The position numbers and the translations under genes are program-made. This document shows, in pieces, positions 1 to 9,266 of a DNA stretch of 64,000 nt. The notes under the pieces are model-generated. The model was not told the DNA's origin and made no database searches. It saw nothing but the letters and a program-made list of their open reading frames with translations. Source of the stretch: Branchiostoma lanceolatum (lineage: Eukaryota; Chordata; Leptocardii; Amphioxiformes; Branchiostomatidae); the NCBI RefSeq assembly GCF_035083965.1, contig NC_089723.1, positions 3,867,501 to 3,931,500 of the forward strand, read 5' to 3'. Numbering within the stretch: the first letter of the stretch is position 1; each line of letters opens with the position of its first letter.

Positions 1-28
1 ATCTCTTGTGTCGTGTCTCAAGGGCTGT

Positions 29-128
29 CGGTGCCTGCAGAGTGCCCAGCCCGCAGGCTTGCGGAGGGGCGTGCCGGTCACCCCGGCCACGGCCTCCAAG
101 CCGGAAGGCGAATCTTCCGATGTATTGG
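29..128. repeat. rDNA spacer block, copy 1 of 3
   Basis: A GC-rich block that reads through CAGCCCGCAGGCT and ends near the motif CTTCCGATGTA. A very similar copy lies at about 785-878, directly after the 43 bp array, and a shorter copy at about 1066-1110. Copies 1 and 2 bracket the 43 bp array, so the whole unit is probably a duplicated spacer segment. No coding potential is supported here. Confidence 0.7.
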
Positions 129-160
129 CCAAGGCTGTGTGTCCGAGCAACTGTGCGCCT

Positions 161-762
161 CGCTCCGTTGTTGGCGAAAGCCCGAGAGGCTGGGTCGCCT
201 CCTCGCTCCGTTGTTGGAGAAAGCCCGAGAGGCTGTGCCGACTCCTCGCTCCGTTGTTGGAGAAAGCCCGAGAGGCTGGGCCTTCTCCTCGCTCCGTTGT
301 TGGAGAAAGCCCGAGAGGCTGGGTCGCCTCCTCGCTCCGTTGTTGGAGAAAGCCCGAGAGGCTGGGCCGACTCCTCGCTCCGTTGTTGGAGAAAGCCCGA
401 GAGGCTGGGCCGACTCCTCGCTCCGTTGTTGGAGAAAGCCCGAGAGGCTGTGCCGACTCCTCGCTCCGTTGTTGGAGAAAGCCCGAGAGGCTGGGTCGAC
501 TCCTCGCTCCGTTGTTGGAGAAAGCCCGAGAGGCTGGGCCTTCTCCTCGCTCCGTTGTTGGAGAAAGCCCGAGAGGCTGGGCCGCCTCCTCGCTCCGTTG
601 TTGGAGAAAGCCCGAGAGGCTGGGTCGACTCCTCGCTCCGTTGTTGGAGAAAGCCCGAGAGGCTGGGCCTTCTCCTCGCTCCGTTGTTGGCGAAAGCCCG
701 AGAGGCTGGGCCGACTCCTCGCTCCGTTGTTGGCGAAAGCCCGAGAGGCTGTGCCGACTCCT
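161..762. repeat. 43 bp tandem array (14 copies), rDNA intergenic spacer
   Basis: Fourteen head-to-tail copies of a 43 bp unit containing CTCCGTTGTTGGAGAAAGCC. The spacing is exactly 43 bp from 161 to 763. Copies differ mainly at a few positions in the linker (CGCCTC, CGACTC or CTTCTC) and at GGAGAAA versus GGCGAAA near both edges. Because 43 is not a multiple of three and the unit lacks stops, all forward frames stay open. Those reading frames are repeat artefacts. Confidence 0.92.
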
Positions 763-1160
763 CGCTCCGGCGGGCCCACTCTCGGTGCCTGCGGACAGCC
801 CAGCCCGCAGGCTGCCGAGGCGCGTGCCGGTCGCCCCGGCCACGGGCTCCAAGCCGGAAGGCGCATCTTCCGATGTATGGTCACAGCTGTGTGACTAAGC
901 GCCCGTGCCGACGGCTACGGAGAGGCATGCGCTTCCTCCCCCGTGCACGGCCTCCTGACCGAGCCACGCTGTACTTCCGATGCGAAGTAGGTGTGCTGGC
1001 CATTTCAAAGTCTTGGCCCGCGTCTTCCGATGTCTGCGCCGTCGGCAGGACGAGGCGGGCCCACTCTCGGTGCCTGCGGACAGCCCAGCCCGCAGGCTGC
1101 CGAGGCGCGTTCCGCTCGCTCACTCCGATCCGGGAGAAAGCCCGTAAGAGCGCCGGAGCG

Positions 1161-1353
1161 CCGGGGCGGGTGTCGGCGGGGGGAGTGAGCGCCCTACCCC
1201 GCCCGACTCCGACCGCCCCGGAGGGAGCCCCGGGCCCGCCAGGCGAGCGAGCAGGGCCCGTCTGGTGTGGGGCGGGGCCCGGGGCGGCGGGGGTGGAGCG
1301 GGCGGCCGAGCAACGGGGTCGACCGGGACGGGTCTCCCCTCGCCGGCGGGGGC
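1161..1353. repeat. Very GC-rich spacer block upstream of promoter-like copy 1
   Basis: A roughly 190 bp block recognisable by GTCTGGTGTGGGGCGGGGCC and CGAGCAACGGGGTCGACC. Near-identical copies occur at 1648-1842 and 6104-6297. The copies at 1161 and 6104 run straight into the promoter-like block. The copy at 1648 breaks off at about 1843, before that block. It acts as a marker of spacer duplication. Confidence 0.75.
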
Positions 1354-1425
1354 AGTCGCCCGTTGCCCCCGAAGCCTACCCCGTGGCCGACTTGCGGTGG
1401 TTTTTCAAAAAATTGCTCTGTAGGT

Positions 1426-1485
1426 TGTCTGACCATGTCGTGGGTCGCTCAGCCTTCCTGGAGAGAGTGGTCGTTTTTTGACTAG
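1426..1485 (+). promoter_or_regulatory. Promoter-like spacer block, copy 1 (candidate Pol I spacer promoter)
   Basis: A 60 bp block that starts TGTCTGACCATGTCGTGGGT and ends GTGGTCGTTTTTTGACTAG. The 70 bp before it, including TTTTTCAAAAAATTGCTCTG, is shared with the copies at 6370 and 8587. Because the 8587 copy lies where the 18S promoter should be, this one is inferred to be a spacer promoter. Transcription start has not been shown. Confidence 0.5.
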
Positions 1486-1647
1486 GCACCTCTTCCAGGG
1501 ACTGTATCGGACGACTGCTTGGGGCTAGCGAGTCCGGGAGGGTGCGAGCGGTGCCGGCTTGGCACGGGCAAGACCCCTGCACGGAGAAAAGACGGGGTCG
1601 TCCGGTGACTTTGCCCCGTCGGCCGGCTCCAACGGACTTGGCACCGG

Positions 1648-1842
1648 GCACCGGGGCGGGTGTCGGCGGGGGGAGTGAGCGCCCCACCCCGCCCGACTCC
1701 GACCGCCCCGGAGGGAGCCCCGGGCCCGCCAGGCGAGCGAGCAGGGCCCGTCTGGTGTGGGGCGGGGCCCGGGGCGGCGGGGGTGGAGCGGGCGGCCGAG
1801 CAACGGGGTCGACCGGGACGGGTCTCCCCTCGCCGGCGGGGG
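1648..1842. repeat. GC-rich spacer block, second copy
   Basis: Nearly identical to 1161-1353. The match stops at about 1843, where GTGGTCGTTCCGATAG replaces the sequence that leads to the promoter-like block in the other copies. This marks a rearrangement breakpoint in the spacer. Confidence 0.7.
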
Positions 1843-2160
1843 CGGTGGTCGTTCCGATAGACCGCTTCGATTCCCGTCTTTAAGGGGGAATAGCAGCCGC
1901 CAGCGTGCTGGCAAGTGTCGAGGTGCTTCCGATATTCCGTGGCTTAGCGGCACGCCGGGTCGCTTGTCGCCGTAGACCGCTGGCAACCGGTACGCTCCTG
2001 GGGCTTCGGGGTTCAGCGGTCACTCCAATGTTTCTATGACAGGATCGGGGTCTATCGAGCGGTATCAGAGGGCTAGTCGGGAACGATACACTCTTCCCCG
2101 CCCGGCATCGGCCGGTTTGCGTCGTTTTGTGACTGTTTTCAACGTATGTGCCTTCTGGGG
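1843..2160. other. Spacer DNA without a recognised gene
   Basis: Moderately GC-rich sequence between the broken GC block and the second promoter-like copy. It contains the recurrent spacer motif twice in tandem (CTTCCGATATTCCG near 1926), and one TTAA tetranucleotide at about 1880. That TTAA is the nearest possible piggyBac target site upstream of the transposase. I see nothing else in it. Confidence 0.5.
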
Positions 2161-2220
2161 TGTCTGACCATGTCGTGGGTCGTTCACCCTCCTTCGGGGG
2201 GGTGGGCGGATTTTGACTTG
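2161..2220 (+). promoter_or_regulatory. Promoter-like spacer block, copy 2 (diverged)
   Basis: Starts TGTCTGACCATGTCGTGGGT like the other copies. The second half has drifted to CTTCGGGGGGGTGGGCGG and ends TTTTGACTTG. It lies only 44 bp before the transposase reading frame, so it may be its nearest promoter or simply the flank into which the transposon inserted. Confidence 0.4.
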
Positions 2221-2264
2221 ATGTGAGCTGTTGGCGAGACTTTATTTGCGGGATACTGATTTGA

Positions 2265-4229
2265 TTGCTCACGGTTATAGGGGAAAGAATGTTACAGGAA
2301 GATATCCTGATGGCGAATGAGATTGAAGCGGGGTTGATTGAACCGATCCCGGCTGTTCATGTTATCGATGGGGCGGTAGTTGAGGCAGCGGAGGCTGGTG
2401 GAGTTGAAGCGGTGGACCTTTATGCCCAGATGAGGCAGGCGAGGGCCGGTCGTGTCGAGGAGTTTTCTCGACGGAACAGATTGGTCGCTCAAGTTGAACG
2501 GAGATGGTTGGAAGTACGTCCCGACGAAGTTTACCCGTATGGGCCCATGGAGTTCAGTGCACCCGGGCCCGTGGGCATTAAAAGAGTCGAGGACAGCCGG
2601 AATGAATTGTCATTCTTTCTGGAGATCTTTGACGAAGATCTTATCCGGTATATGGTGCGCTGTACGAACAAATACGCCCGGGAAAGGCGGTTTGTACACC
2701 GTGGGGAAAAGCGCTCGCGCTGGTCAGCTACCTCGACAGCCGAGCTGAAGGCATTCTTGGGGTGCATGATTTGTGCAGGCTATGCACATCAACCAAGCCT
2801 TGCGTCCTACTGGTCTACCGATGAAGACGCTGGCTGTGCGGTCATGAAAAGGGCGTTCCCCTTCAACCGGTATCGTCAACTTTTGAGATACCTGCACTAC
2901 TCGCCAGAAGGATTTCCTCCTCCCGGCAGCGAGCGACTTAAGGTCTTCAAAGCAAGGGAGAAAGAAGACAGAGTGCTAAAGGTTAGGGCGGTAATGGCAC
3001 GAGTCAACGAGAATAGCTGCCGTGCTCGCCACGTCGGCCAAAATCTGGTCGTCGATGAGGCAACGGTTGCGTTTAGGGGACGCCACATGCTTCGGCGGTA
3101 TAATCCTGCAAAGCCGACCAAGTATGGCTATTGTGTCCGTGCTCTGGCGGAGCCGGATGGCTATATATTGTCCGATGAATTATGCGGCGCTCGCAAGGAT
3201 CCGGAGACGATGTCGCCGGACGAAAGGGTCATGCATGGCATTGGTGACGAACTTCTCAGCCCTCTCGATCTCAAGCCCGCCCGAGTCCTGAATAGGCTGA
3301 CCGTGCCGTTCCAAGGCTGCTATCGCACAGTTTTCTGCGATTCGTACTATACAGACGTACAGCTGGCGGACTATCTTTTCAGCAAGGACACTTACTTGGT
3401 CGGGACAGTGAGAAAATGTGCGTCAGGCTTACCGACGGAACGGCACCACCGTCCTTTCAAGCCGAGGCCCAGGCCGAGACGAGGGAGGCCACCTATGCTG
3501 CCTTTCCGAGAATCGTATCCAAGTGATGTTCCGAGAGGGACGTCAATACGATACCACGACGGCGGACCGCTCACGGTGATGAAGTGGAAGGATACCAAGA
3601 CACTCATGGCGCTTTCCACGGCAACAACCGTTGATGCTCCCGGCGTACGGGTTATCAGGCGAAGCAAGCGTTTCAATCGCCAAGAAATTTCTTGTCCCTT
3701 GGCGCTAGACTTGTACAATCGCCACTACAAAGCGATTGACACGGCCGACCAGCTAAGGGGTTCGTACCATTTTGGGCGCCCGTCAAAGAAGTGGCACCGT
3801 AAGCTTTTCTGGTATGCCGTGAACAAGGCTGCCGTGAATGCTTATTTGAACTGGAAGATGTACATTTCTAACAGACAGCCACCTCTTCCACAATATAGGA
3901 TTGCCCAGCTGAACTTCCGGCGAGCGTTGATGCGACAGCTGGTGGGCAATTTTTCCGCAAGGCGCCGAGCAGTCGTCACTGTGGACGACCCCGGGGTTCG
4001 CCTAGGAAGAGGAACAGTAGTCGGCGAACACCATCAAGTGAGCCGGGGGAAACCGACAAAAGTCTGTCGGTATTGTGCAAGAGCTGGCCGCCTGATGTCG
4101 GGAGCGAGACGCTCCAGGCCACACGAGACCGTCTATCGATGCAATACTTGTAACGTTTCCGTTTGTAATGTCTCTCTCCGCCCTGAGTGTTGGCGCGAGC
4201 ATTTGCAGGACATGCGGGCCGATAGATAA
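2265..4229 (+). CDS. piggyBac-type transposase (DDE_Tnp_1_7 family) in rDNA spacer
   Basis: A 654-residue uninterrupted reading frame; later Met codons at 2289 and 2310 are also possible starts. The length fits piggyBac transposases (about 550-650 aa). The family's three catalytic aspartates are present: Asp264 in VDEATVAFRGR, Asp359 in TVFCDSYYTD, and Asp492 with Asp495 in AIDTADQLRG. The last is followed by the typical KKWHRKLFWYAVNKAAVNAY. The C-terminus (601-646) is a Cys-rich zinc-binding tail: CRYC, CNTC, then further Cys at 634 and 642 and His646. The family cuts and pastes DNA at TTAA sites. All key residues are intact, so it may be active. The ORF is embedded between spacer arrays, and no confident terminal inverted repeats were found. 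A domesticated PGBD-like gene is the alternative. Confidence 0.93.
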   Translation: MLTVIGERMLQEDILMANEIEAGLIEPIPAVHVIDGAVVEAAEAGGVEAVDLYAQMRQARAGRVEEFSRRNRLVAQVERRWLEVRPDEVYPYGPMEFSAPGPVGIKRVEDSRNELSFFLEIFDEDLIRYMVRCTNKYARERRFVHRGEKRSRWSATSTAELKAFLGCMICAGYAHQPSLASYWSTDEDAGCAVMKRAFPFNRYRQLLRYLHYSPEGFPPPGSERLKVFKAREKEDRVLKVRAVMARVNENSCRARHVGQNLVVDEATVAFRGRHMLRRYNPAKPTKYGYCVRALAEPDGYILSDELCGARKDPETMSPDERVMHGIGDELLSPLDLKPARVLNRLTVPFQGCYRTVFCDSYYTDVQLADYLFSKDTYLVGTVRKCASGLPTERHHRPFKPRPRPRRGRPPMLPFRESYPSDVPRGTSIRYHDGGPLTVMKWKDTKTLMALSTATTVDAPGVRVIRRSKRFNRQEISCPLALDLYNRHYKAIDTADQLRGSYHFGRPSKKWHRKLFWYAVNKAAVNAYLNWKMYISNRQPPLPQYRIAQLNFRRALMRQLVGNFSARRRAVVTVDDPGVRLGRGTVVGEHHQVSRGKPTKVCRYCARAGRLMSGARRSRPHETVYRCNTCNVSVCNVSLRPECWREHLQDMRADR

Positions 4230-4704
4230 GTGATTTGGGGCTGAGTTGTTGAAAGACCGGTTGTAAAGTTACCGGGACAAGATGAGATTCTACCCGATAG
4301 TGCCTTTATATGTGGCCGGGATAGGTCGTATTACTGACTGTTAAAGTGTTAAGATATAATTGTAACTCTGTTAAAATGATTTATTTGTGAAACACTTGAC
4401 TATGAGGCTGCCACTTGTTTGTTATATATGCACAGTTAATTAAAAAACACAACAACGGGAATGGCAGGAGACATGAAAGGGGGAAAGATTTGACCCGGGG
4501 AATGATTTCGTTCCATGCCCGTGTTGCTATCACACGCGGTTAAAGCATCGGAACAGCCCCGAGGTCCGGAATCGTCCCGTCAAAGAGTTAAAAAGACAAC
4601 AGTTCCCTTGTCAGGGACCTTAACACTTTGCCGGTCGGTACGAAAAAAGGCGAACACCGGCCAAACTACGGCGTAGCCCGGAGTTAACGCCATTGAGAAT
4701 TGGC
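4230..4704. other. AT-rich 3' flank of the transposase grading into spacer
   Basis: To about 4450 the sequence is AT-rich, unlike the spacer around it, and probably belongs to the transposon. TTAA tetranucleotides lie near 4437, 4540, 4587 and 4620, and any could be the right target site. I found no convincing partner for a terminal inverted repeat on the left. From about 4640 it returns to GC-rich spacer sequence. Confidence 0.5.
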
Positions 4705-5718
4705 GGCCGGTTCCCAAGGCGCGGCGGCGGTTCAAGGCCGGGCGGCGCCGGCTTGGGCCGTCATGGTCCGCGGTAGGTCCGTCGCCACCGGCGAGCAGGC
4801 ACCGTTCCATCTGCGGACGGGCCCAGGGCCCGTAAAGCACTTGGTTGGCACCGAGTCGCTCCGATGACTTGCAAGTACTTCCGATACACTATGTCTTAAG
4901 CGTTGTCGGGCCGTTCCCGCCGCCGAGGCGGCGGTTCAAGGCCGAGCGGCGCCGGCGTTGGCCGTCATGGTCCGCGGTAGGTCCGTCGCCACCGGCGAGC
5001 AGGCACCGTTCCATCTGCGGACGGGCCCAGGGCCCGTAAAGCACTTGGTTGGCACCGAGTCGCTCCGATGACTTGCAAGTACTTCCGATACACTATGTCT
5101 TAAGCGTTGTCGGGCCGTTCCCGCCGCCGAGGCGGCGGTTCAAGGCCGGGCGGCGCCGGCGTTGGCCGTCATGGTCCGCGGTAGGTCCGTCGCCACCGGC
5201 GAGCAGGCACCGTTCCATCTGCGGACGGGCCCAGGGCCCGTAAAGCACTTGGTTGGCACCGAGTCACTCCGATGACTTGCAAGTACTTCCGATACACTAT
5301 GTCTTAAGCGTTGTCGGGCCGTTCCCGCCGCCGAGGCGGCGGTTCAAGGCCGAGCGGCGCCGGCGTTGGCCGTCATGGTCCGCGGTAGGTCCGTCGCCAC
5401 CGGCGAGCAGGCACCGTTCCATCTGCGGACGGGCCCAGGGCCCGTAAAGCACTTGGTTGGCACCGAGTCACTCCGATGACTTGCAAGTACTTCCGATACA
5501 CTATGCCTTAAGCATTGTCGGGCCGTTCCCGCCGCCGAGGCGGCGGTTCAAGGCCGGGCGGCGCCGGCGTTGGCCGTCATGGTCCGCGGTAGGTCCGTCG
5601 CCACCGGCGAGCAGGCACCGTTCCATCTGCGGACGGGCCCAGGGCCCGTAAAGCACTTGGTTGGCACCGAGTCGCTCCGATGACTTGCAAGTACTTCCGA
5701 TACACTATGTCTTAACTA
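4705..5718. repeat. 204 bp tandem array (about 5 copies), rDNA spacer
   Basis: Five units spaced exactly 204 bp apart, anchored by ACTTGGTTGGCACCGAGTC near 4840, 5044, 5248, 5452 and 5656. Each unit holds CTTCCGATACACTATG, a GC-rich dyad around CCGCCGCCGAGGCGGCGG, and GGGCCCAGGGCCC. Copies are nearly identical, so the array is homogenised. Since 204 is a multiple of three, short reading frames recur in the same frame; these are artefacts. Confidence 0.92.
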
Positions 5719-5879
5719 TTAGCTATGTCTTAACCATTGGGCGGCCGCTTCCCAAGCCCGTTACGGCCGCCAGAAGCCATCGGGCGGACCGCGTTTGGGT
5801 TTTCCTTGCTCCTGAGACCGCCTGCTACACGATGGCATGCGACTTTCCGGCCTCCCCCGACTTTCGGATTTCGCCAGGG

Positions 5880-5940
5880 TGTCTGACCAGGTCGTAAGTC
5901 GCTGATCCTACCTTGAGAAGAGTGGTCGTTTTTTGACTAG
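5880..5940 (+). promoter_or_regulatory. Promoter-like spacer block, copy 3
   Basis: Reads GTCTGACCAGGTCGTAAGTC and ends GTGGTCGTTTTTTGACTAG. It lacks the upstream TTTTTCAAAAAATTG segment seen at copies 1 and 4. It lies about 160 bp after the end of the 204 bp array, and its 3' flank resembles that of copy 1 (GGCAACTCTTCC). Confidence 0.45.
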
Positions 5941-6103
5941 GCAACTCTTCCGGAGTCCGTAACGGACGGCGGCTGGGGCCTAGTGAGTCCGGGAGGGTGC
6001 GGATGGAGCCGGCGTGGCACGGGTAAGACCCCTGCGTGGTGAAAAGACGGGGTCGTTCGGTGACTTTGCCCGCCAGGCAGCTCCAACGGGCTTGGCACCG
6101 GGC

Positions 6104-6297
6104 GCCGGGGCGGGTGTCGGCGGGGGGCGTGAGCGCCCTACCCCGCCCGACTTCGACCGCCCTGGAGGAAGCCCCGGGCCCGCCAGGCGAGCGAGCAGGA
6201 CCCGTCTGGTGTGGGGCGGGGCCCGGAGCGGCGGGGGTGGAGCGGGCGGCCGAGCAACGGGGTCGACCGGGACGGGTCTCCCCTCGCCGGCGGGGGC
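6104..6297. repeat. GC-rich spacer block, third copy
   Basis: Matches 1161-1353 with scattered substitutions and leads directly into promoter-like copy 4. The whole segment from here to 6429 is therefore a duplication of about 1161-1485. Confidence 0.75.
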
Positions 6298-6369
6298 AGT
6301 CGCCCGTTGCCCCCGAAGCCTACCCCGTGGCCGACTTGCGGTGGTTTTTCAAAAAATTGCTCTGTAGGG

Positions 6370-6429
6370 TGTCTGACCATGTCGTGGGTCGCTCAACCTA
6401 CCTTGAGAGAGTGGTCGTTTTTTGACTAG
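6370..6429 (+). promoter_or_regulatory. Promoter-like spacer block, copy 4
   Basis: Almost identical to the pre-18S copy at 8587-8646, including the following bases CTCGGG. It stands just before the 147 bp array. Position and similarity make it the best candidate for a functional spacer promoter. Confidence 0.5.
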
Positions 6430-6603
6430 CTCGGGCTTTAACGAGCGACGTCTGTGACCCAGTCGGGCAGACGGTGAGGTTTTTCCTGCTTATGAACGGG
6501 AAGGTTATCGACAAGGAGAACGGTCGGGTCGGGCCGGAAAGGGACGACGAGGGTTTCTACTGCGAGGAGGCCTTCCCACGTCCGCCGGGCCCTGGCCTGC
6601 GGC

Positions 6604-7866
6604 CCGTTCTGGCGTGGCTACGGGCTCGGCTAGCGTTGCCGGGCCCTTCCGTATCGGTGCACGGCGCCTTGCCGGACCTGGCCGGGGAGGGACGGAGAAG
6701 GTTCGTTGCGAGGGGACCTTCCTAACCTCCGCCGGGCCAACGCCGGCGGCCCGTGCTGGCGTGGCTACGGGCTCGGCTAGCGTATCCGGGCCCTTCCGTA
6801 TCGGTGCACGGCGCCTTGCCGGACCTGGCCGGGGAGGGACGGAGAAGGTTCGTTGCGAGGGGACCTTCCTAACCTCCGCCGGGCCAACGCCGGCGGCCCG
6901 TGCTGGCGTGGCTACGGGCTCGGCTAGCGTTGCCGGGCCCTTCCGTATCGGTGCACGGCGCCTTGCCGGACCTGGCCGGGGAGGGACGGAGAAGGTTCGT
7001 TGCGAGGGGACCTTCCTAACCTCCGCCGGGCCAACGCCGGCGGCCCGTGCTGGCGTGGCTACGGGCTCGGCTAGCGTTGCCGGGCCCTTCTGTATCGGTG
7101 CACGGCGCCTTGCCGGACCTGGCCGGGGAGGGACGGAGAAGGTTCGTTGCGAGGGGACCTTCCTAACCTCCGCCGGGCCAACGCCGGCGGCCCGTGCTGG
7201 CGTGGCTACGGGCTCGGCTAGCGTTGCCGGGCCCTTCCGTATCGGTGCACGGCGCCTTGCCGGACCTGGCCGGGGAGGGACGGAGAAGGTTCGTTGCGAG
7301 GGGACCTTCCTAACCTCCGCCGGGCCAACGCCGGCGGCCCGTGCTGGCGTGGCTACGGGCTCGGCTAGCGTTGCCGGGCCCTTCTGTATCGGTGCACGGC
7401 GCCTTGCCGGACCTGGCCGGGGAGGGACGGAGAAGGTTCGTTGCGAGGGGACCTTCCTAACCTCCGCCGGGCCAACGTCGGCGGCCCGTGCTGGCGTGGC
7501 TACGGGCTCGGCTAGCGTTGCCGGGCCCTTCTGTATCGGTGCACGGCGCCTTGCCGGACCTGGCCGGGGAGGGACGGAGAAGGTTCGTTGCGAGGGGACC
7601 TTCCTAACCTCCGCCGGGCCAACGTCGGCGGCCCGTGCTGGCGTGGCTACGGGCTCGGCTAGCGTTGCCGGGCCCTTCTGTATCGGTGCACGGCGCCTTG
7701 CCGGACCTGGCCGGGGAGGGACGGAGAAGGTTCGTTGCGAGGGGACCTTCCTAACCTCCGCCGGGCCAAGGCCGGCGGCCCGTGCTGGCGTGGCTACGGG
7801 CTCGGCTAGCGTTGCCGGGCCCTTCCGAATCGGTGCACGGCGCCTTGCCGGACCTGGCCGGGGAGC
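6604..7866. repeat. 147 bp tandem array (8 full copies plus a partial), rDNA spacer
   Basis: CTGGCGTGGCTACGGGCTCG recurs every 147 bp from 6609 to 7785, followed by a ninth, incomplete unit. Copies differ at only a few bases. Because 147 is divisible by three and lacks stops, long frames stay open on both strands (about 470 and 520 codons), translating to a monotonous 49-residue repeat. I do not regard these as genes. Arrays between spacer promoter and gene promoter are typical rDNA enhancer positions. Confidence 0.93.
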
Positions 7867-8267
7867 CATACGGCGAGGAAAGCTTAGCACCGACCCCTCG
7901 GAGCTGCATTGCAGCCACGGTCTTCGATCTGATTTGTCAAAGCGCGGTTGGTTAGTGCAAGTGCACGGGGACCCGTTCCCAAGGCCCAGTAAACCTTCTG
8001 ACACATACTGCTGTGTTGGTTGACGTCCAAGCGCGGATGGTTGCAATACTCTCACTACTCTCAATAACGGTCTTTCTATGGATTGAACCTATACGCCGAT
8101 AGGCGGGGAAAGGGGGAACATTGTCGGTTCTTCCGATTCTTTTCTTTATTCTATATCATGTTGTATTCTTTTTTTTTACCGACATTGGTGTGGTATCGCG
8201 CGGGCCATGCAGCCCTGTACCTCGGAAGATCTTGGATGTTGTGACTATGTGGTTACTAATGGCAATT
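7867..8267. other. Transition from GC-rich spacer to AT-rich segment
   Basis: The sequence leaves the 147 bp array, passes through GTGCACGGGGACCCGTTCCC, and becomes AT-rich after about 8110 (for example TTCTTTTTTTTTACC near 8165). No gene is recognised. Confidence 0.5.
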
Positions 8268-8416
8268 TTGAGGTTATTCCGATGTACACCGTGCAATGCA
8301 TTACGTGTGTACTGGTAACTATGAGGTACGGTCTTTCCGATGTTGTGGCTATTTGGTATTATTTTTTGAGGTTATTCCGATGTACACCGTGCAATGCATT
8401 ACGTGTGTACTGGTAT
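8268..8416. repeat. 98 bp duplicated segment with spacer motif
   Basis: GAGGTTATTCCGATGTACAC and the following CGTGCAATGCATTACGTGTG occur at 8270 and again at 8368, 98 bp apart. Further TTCCGATGTTGTGGCTAT copies lie at about 8335 and 8417. This is the densest cluster of the TTCCGAT motif, about 200-300 bp before the presumed promoter. Confidence 0.75.
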
Positions 8417-8586
8417 TTCCGATGTTGTGGCTATGTGGTAAGTAATGGCAACTGGTAACTCCGATATTGCCTCGCCACGAAGTTGTCCGTGGTGACCGGA
8501 CGGTGCCTGCCAGGCCGTGGGGGCGGCCGCCTTTTGCCCCCGAAGCCTACCCCGTGGCCCGTTTTTCAAAAAAGTGCTCTGTAGGG

Positions 8587-8646
8587 TGTCTGACCATGTC
8601 GTAGGTCGCTCAACCTACCTTGAGAGAGTGGTCGTTTTTTGACTAG
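8587..8646 (+). promoter_or_regulatory. Candidate 45S pre-rRNA (Pol I) promoter, promoter-like copy 5
   Basis: The last of five copies of the 60 bp block, beginning TGTCTGACCATGTCGTAGGT and ending in a T6 run plus GACTAG. It is preceded by the shared CCCGTTTTTCAAAAAAGTGCTC. The sequence after it changes to a dense GC-rich leader and continues for 620 nt to 18S, as expected of a 5' external transcribed spacer. Assignment as promoter rests on position and on the spacer copies; Pol I promoters are not conserved in sequence between phyla. Confidence 0.55.
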
Positions 8647-9266
8647 CTCGGGAATCGACGGCGAGCAATCGCACACTCTCTCGCCAGTCGATTTGCTACC
8701 CCGCCGACCAGGCTGCCACTCCCCGCGAGGGCAGCCAGAGGTCGCAACCGGCTTGGAAGGCGTCCGCTCCTCCGCTCCTGCGGGCGAGGACGGGCGTGCC
8801 GACGGGCGTCCGGAACCAGCGCCGGGACAGGCCCTCCGCGGAGGGCAGTCCGGGTCCCGCTGCTCGAGGCGAGCGAGCGGCAGACCCAACGGCGACGGCT
8901 CGCCCCTTCCGTCTGCGTGCGAGTACGCCTTGCGGACTCGGCGGTTCGAGACCCGGCCGTCCGCCTTGCCGGCGGATGCGTCCGGTCGTGAGAGTGCGGG
9001 ACCGTTCCTGACGGGACGGTTCGGGCGTTTACGGGAAGCAACGGTCAGGTGTGGCCGGGAGTTCTGCGCTCAGGCTCCCGAGGGTTCGCGGCCATCTCCA
9101 CGGCGCGTTCCCACCTCACGGCAGCGACGGACTCGGCGGCGCTCGGCGCTCCGGTCGAGCGGGACCGTGTGGCAGCGGCGGCAGTGCGGGTCTTCTCGCG
9201 CTGCCCCGCGGCCGCGGCGGTCCTCTCCCGGCGGCGACCGCTCTTTCGCCGCCACGGCGTCCTCGC
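8647..9266 (+). other. Presumed 5' external transcribed spacer of pre-rRNA
   Basis: About 620 bp of GC-rich unique sequence between the last promoter-like block and the mature 18S start. The start point is inferred. Reading frames here are chance products of high GC content. Confidence 0.5.

Noticed and set aside
6..1481. Long forward frames (up to about 490 codons) across the 43 bp array, and the minus-strand counterpart
   Set aside because: They are open only because the repeat unit lacks stops, in all forward frames at once; the region is rDNA spacer.
1880..4623. TTAA sites at 1880 and 4587/4620 as definite piggyBac borders
   Set aside because: No matching terminal inverted repeats beside them; left undetermined.
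4845..5897. Series of identical 64-codon frames
   Set aside because: They repeat with the 204 bp spacer unit and contain no recognisable protein.
6505..8064. Open frames of about 470 (plus) and 520 (minus) codons with 49-residue repeats
   Set aside because: The 147 bp unit is divisible by three and GC-rich; both strands are open; no start context or known domain.
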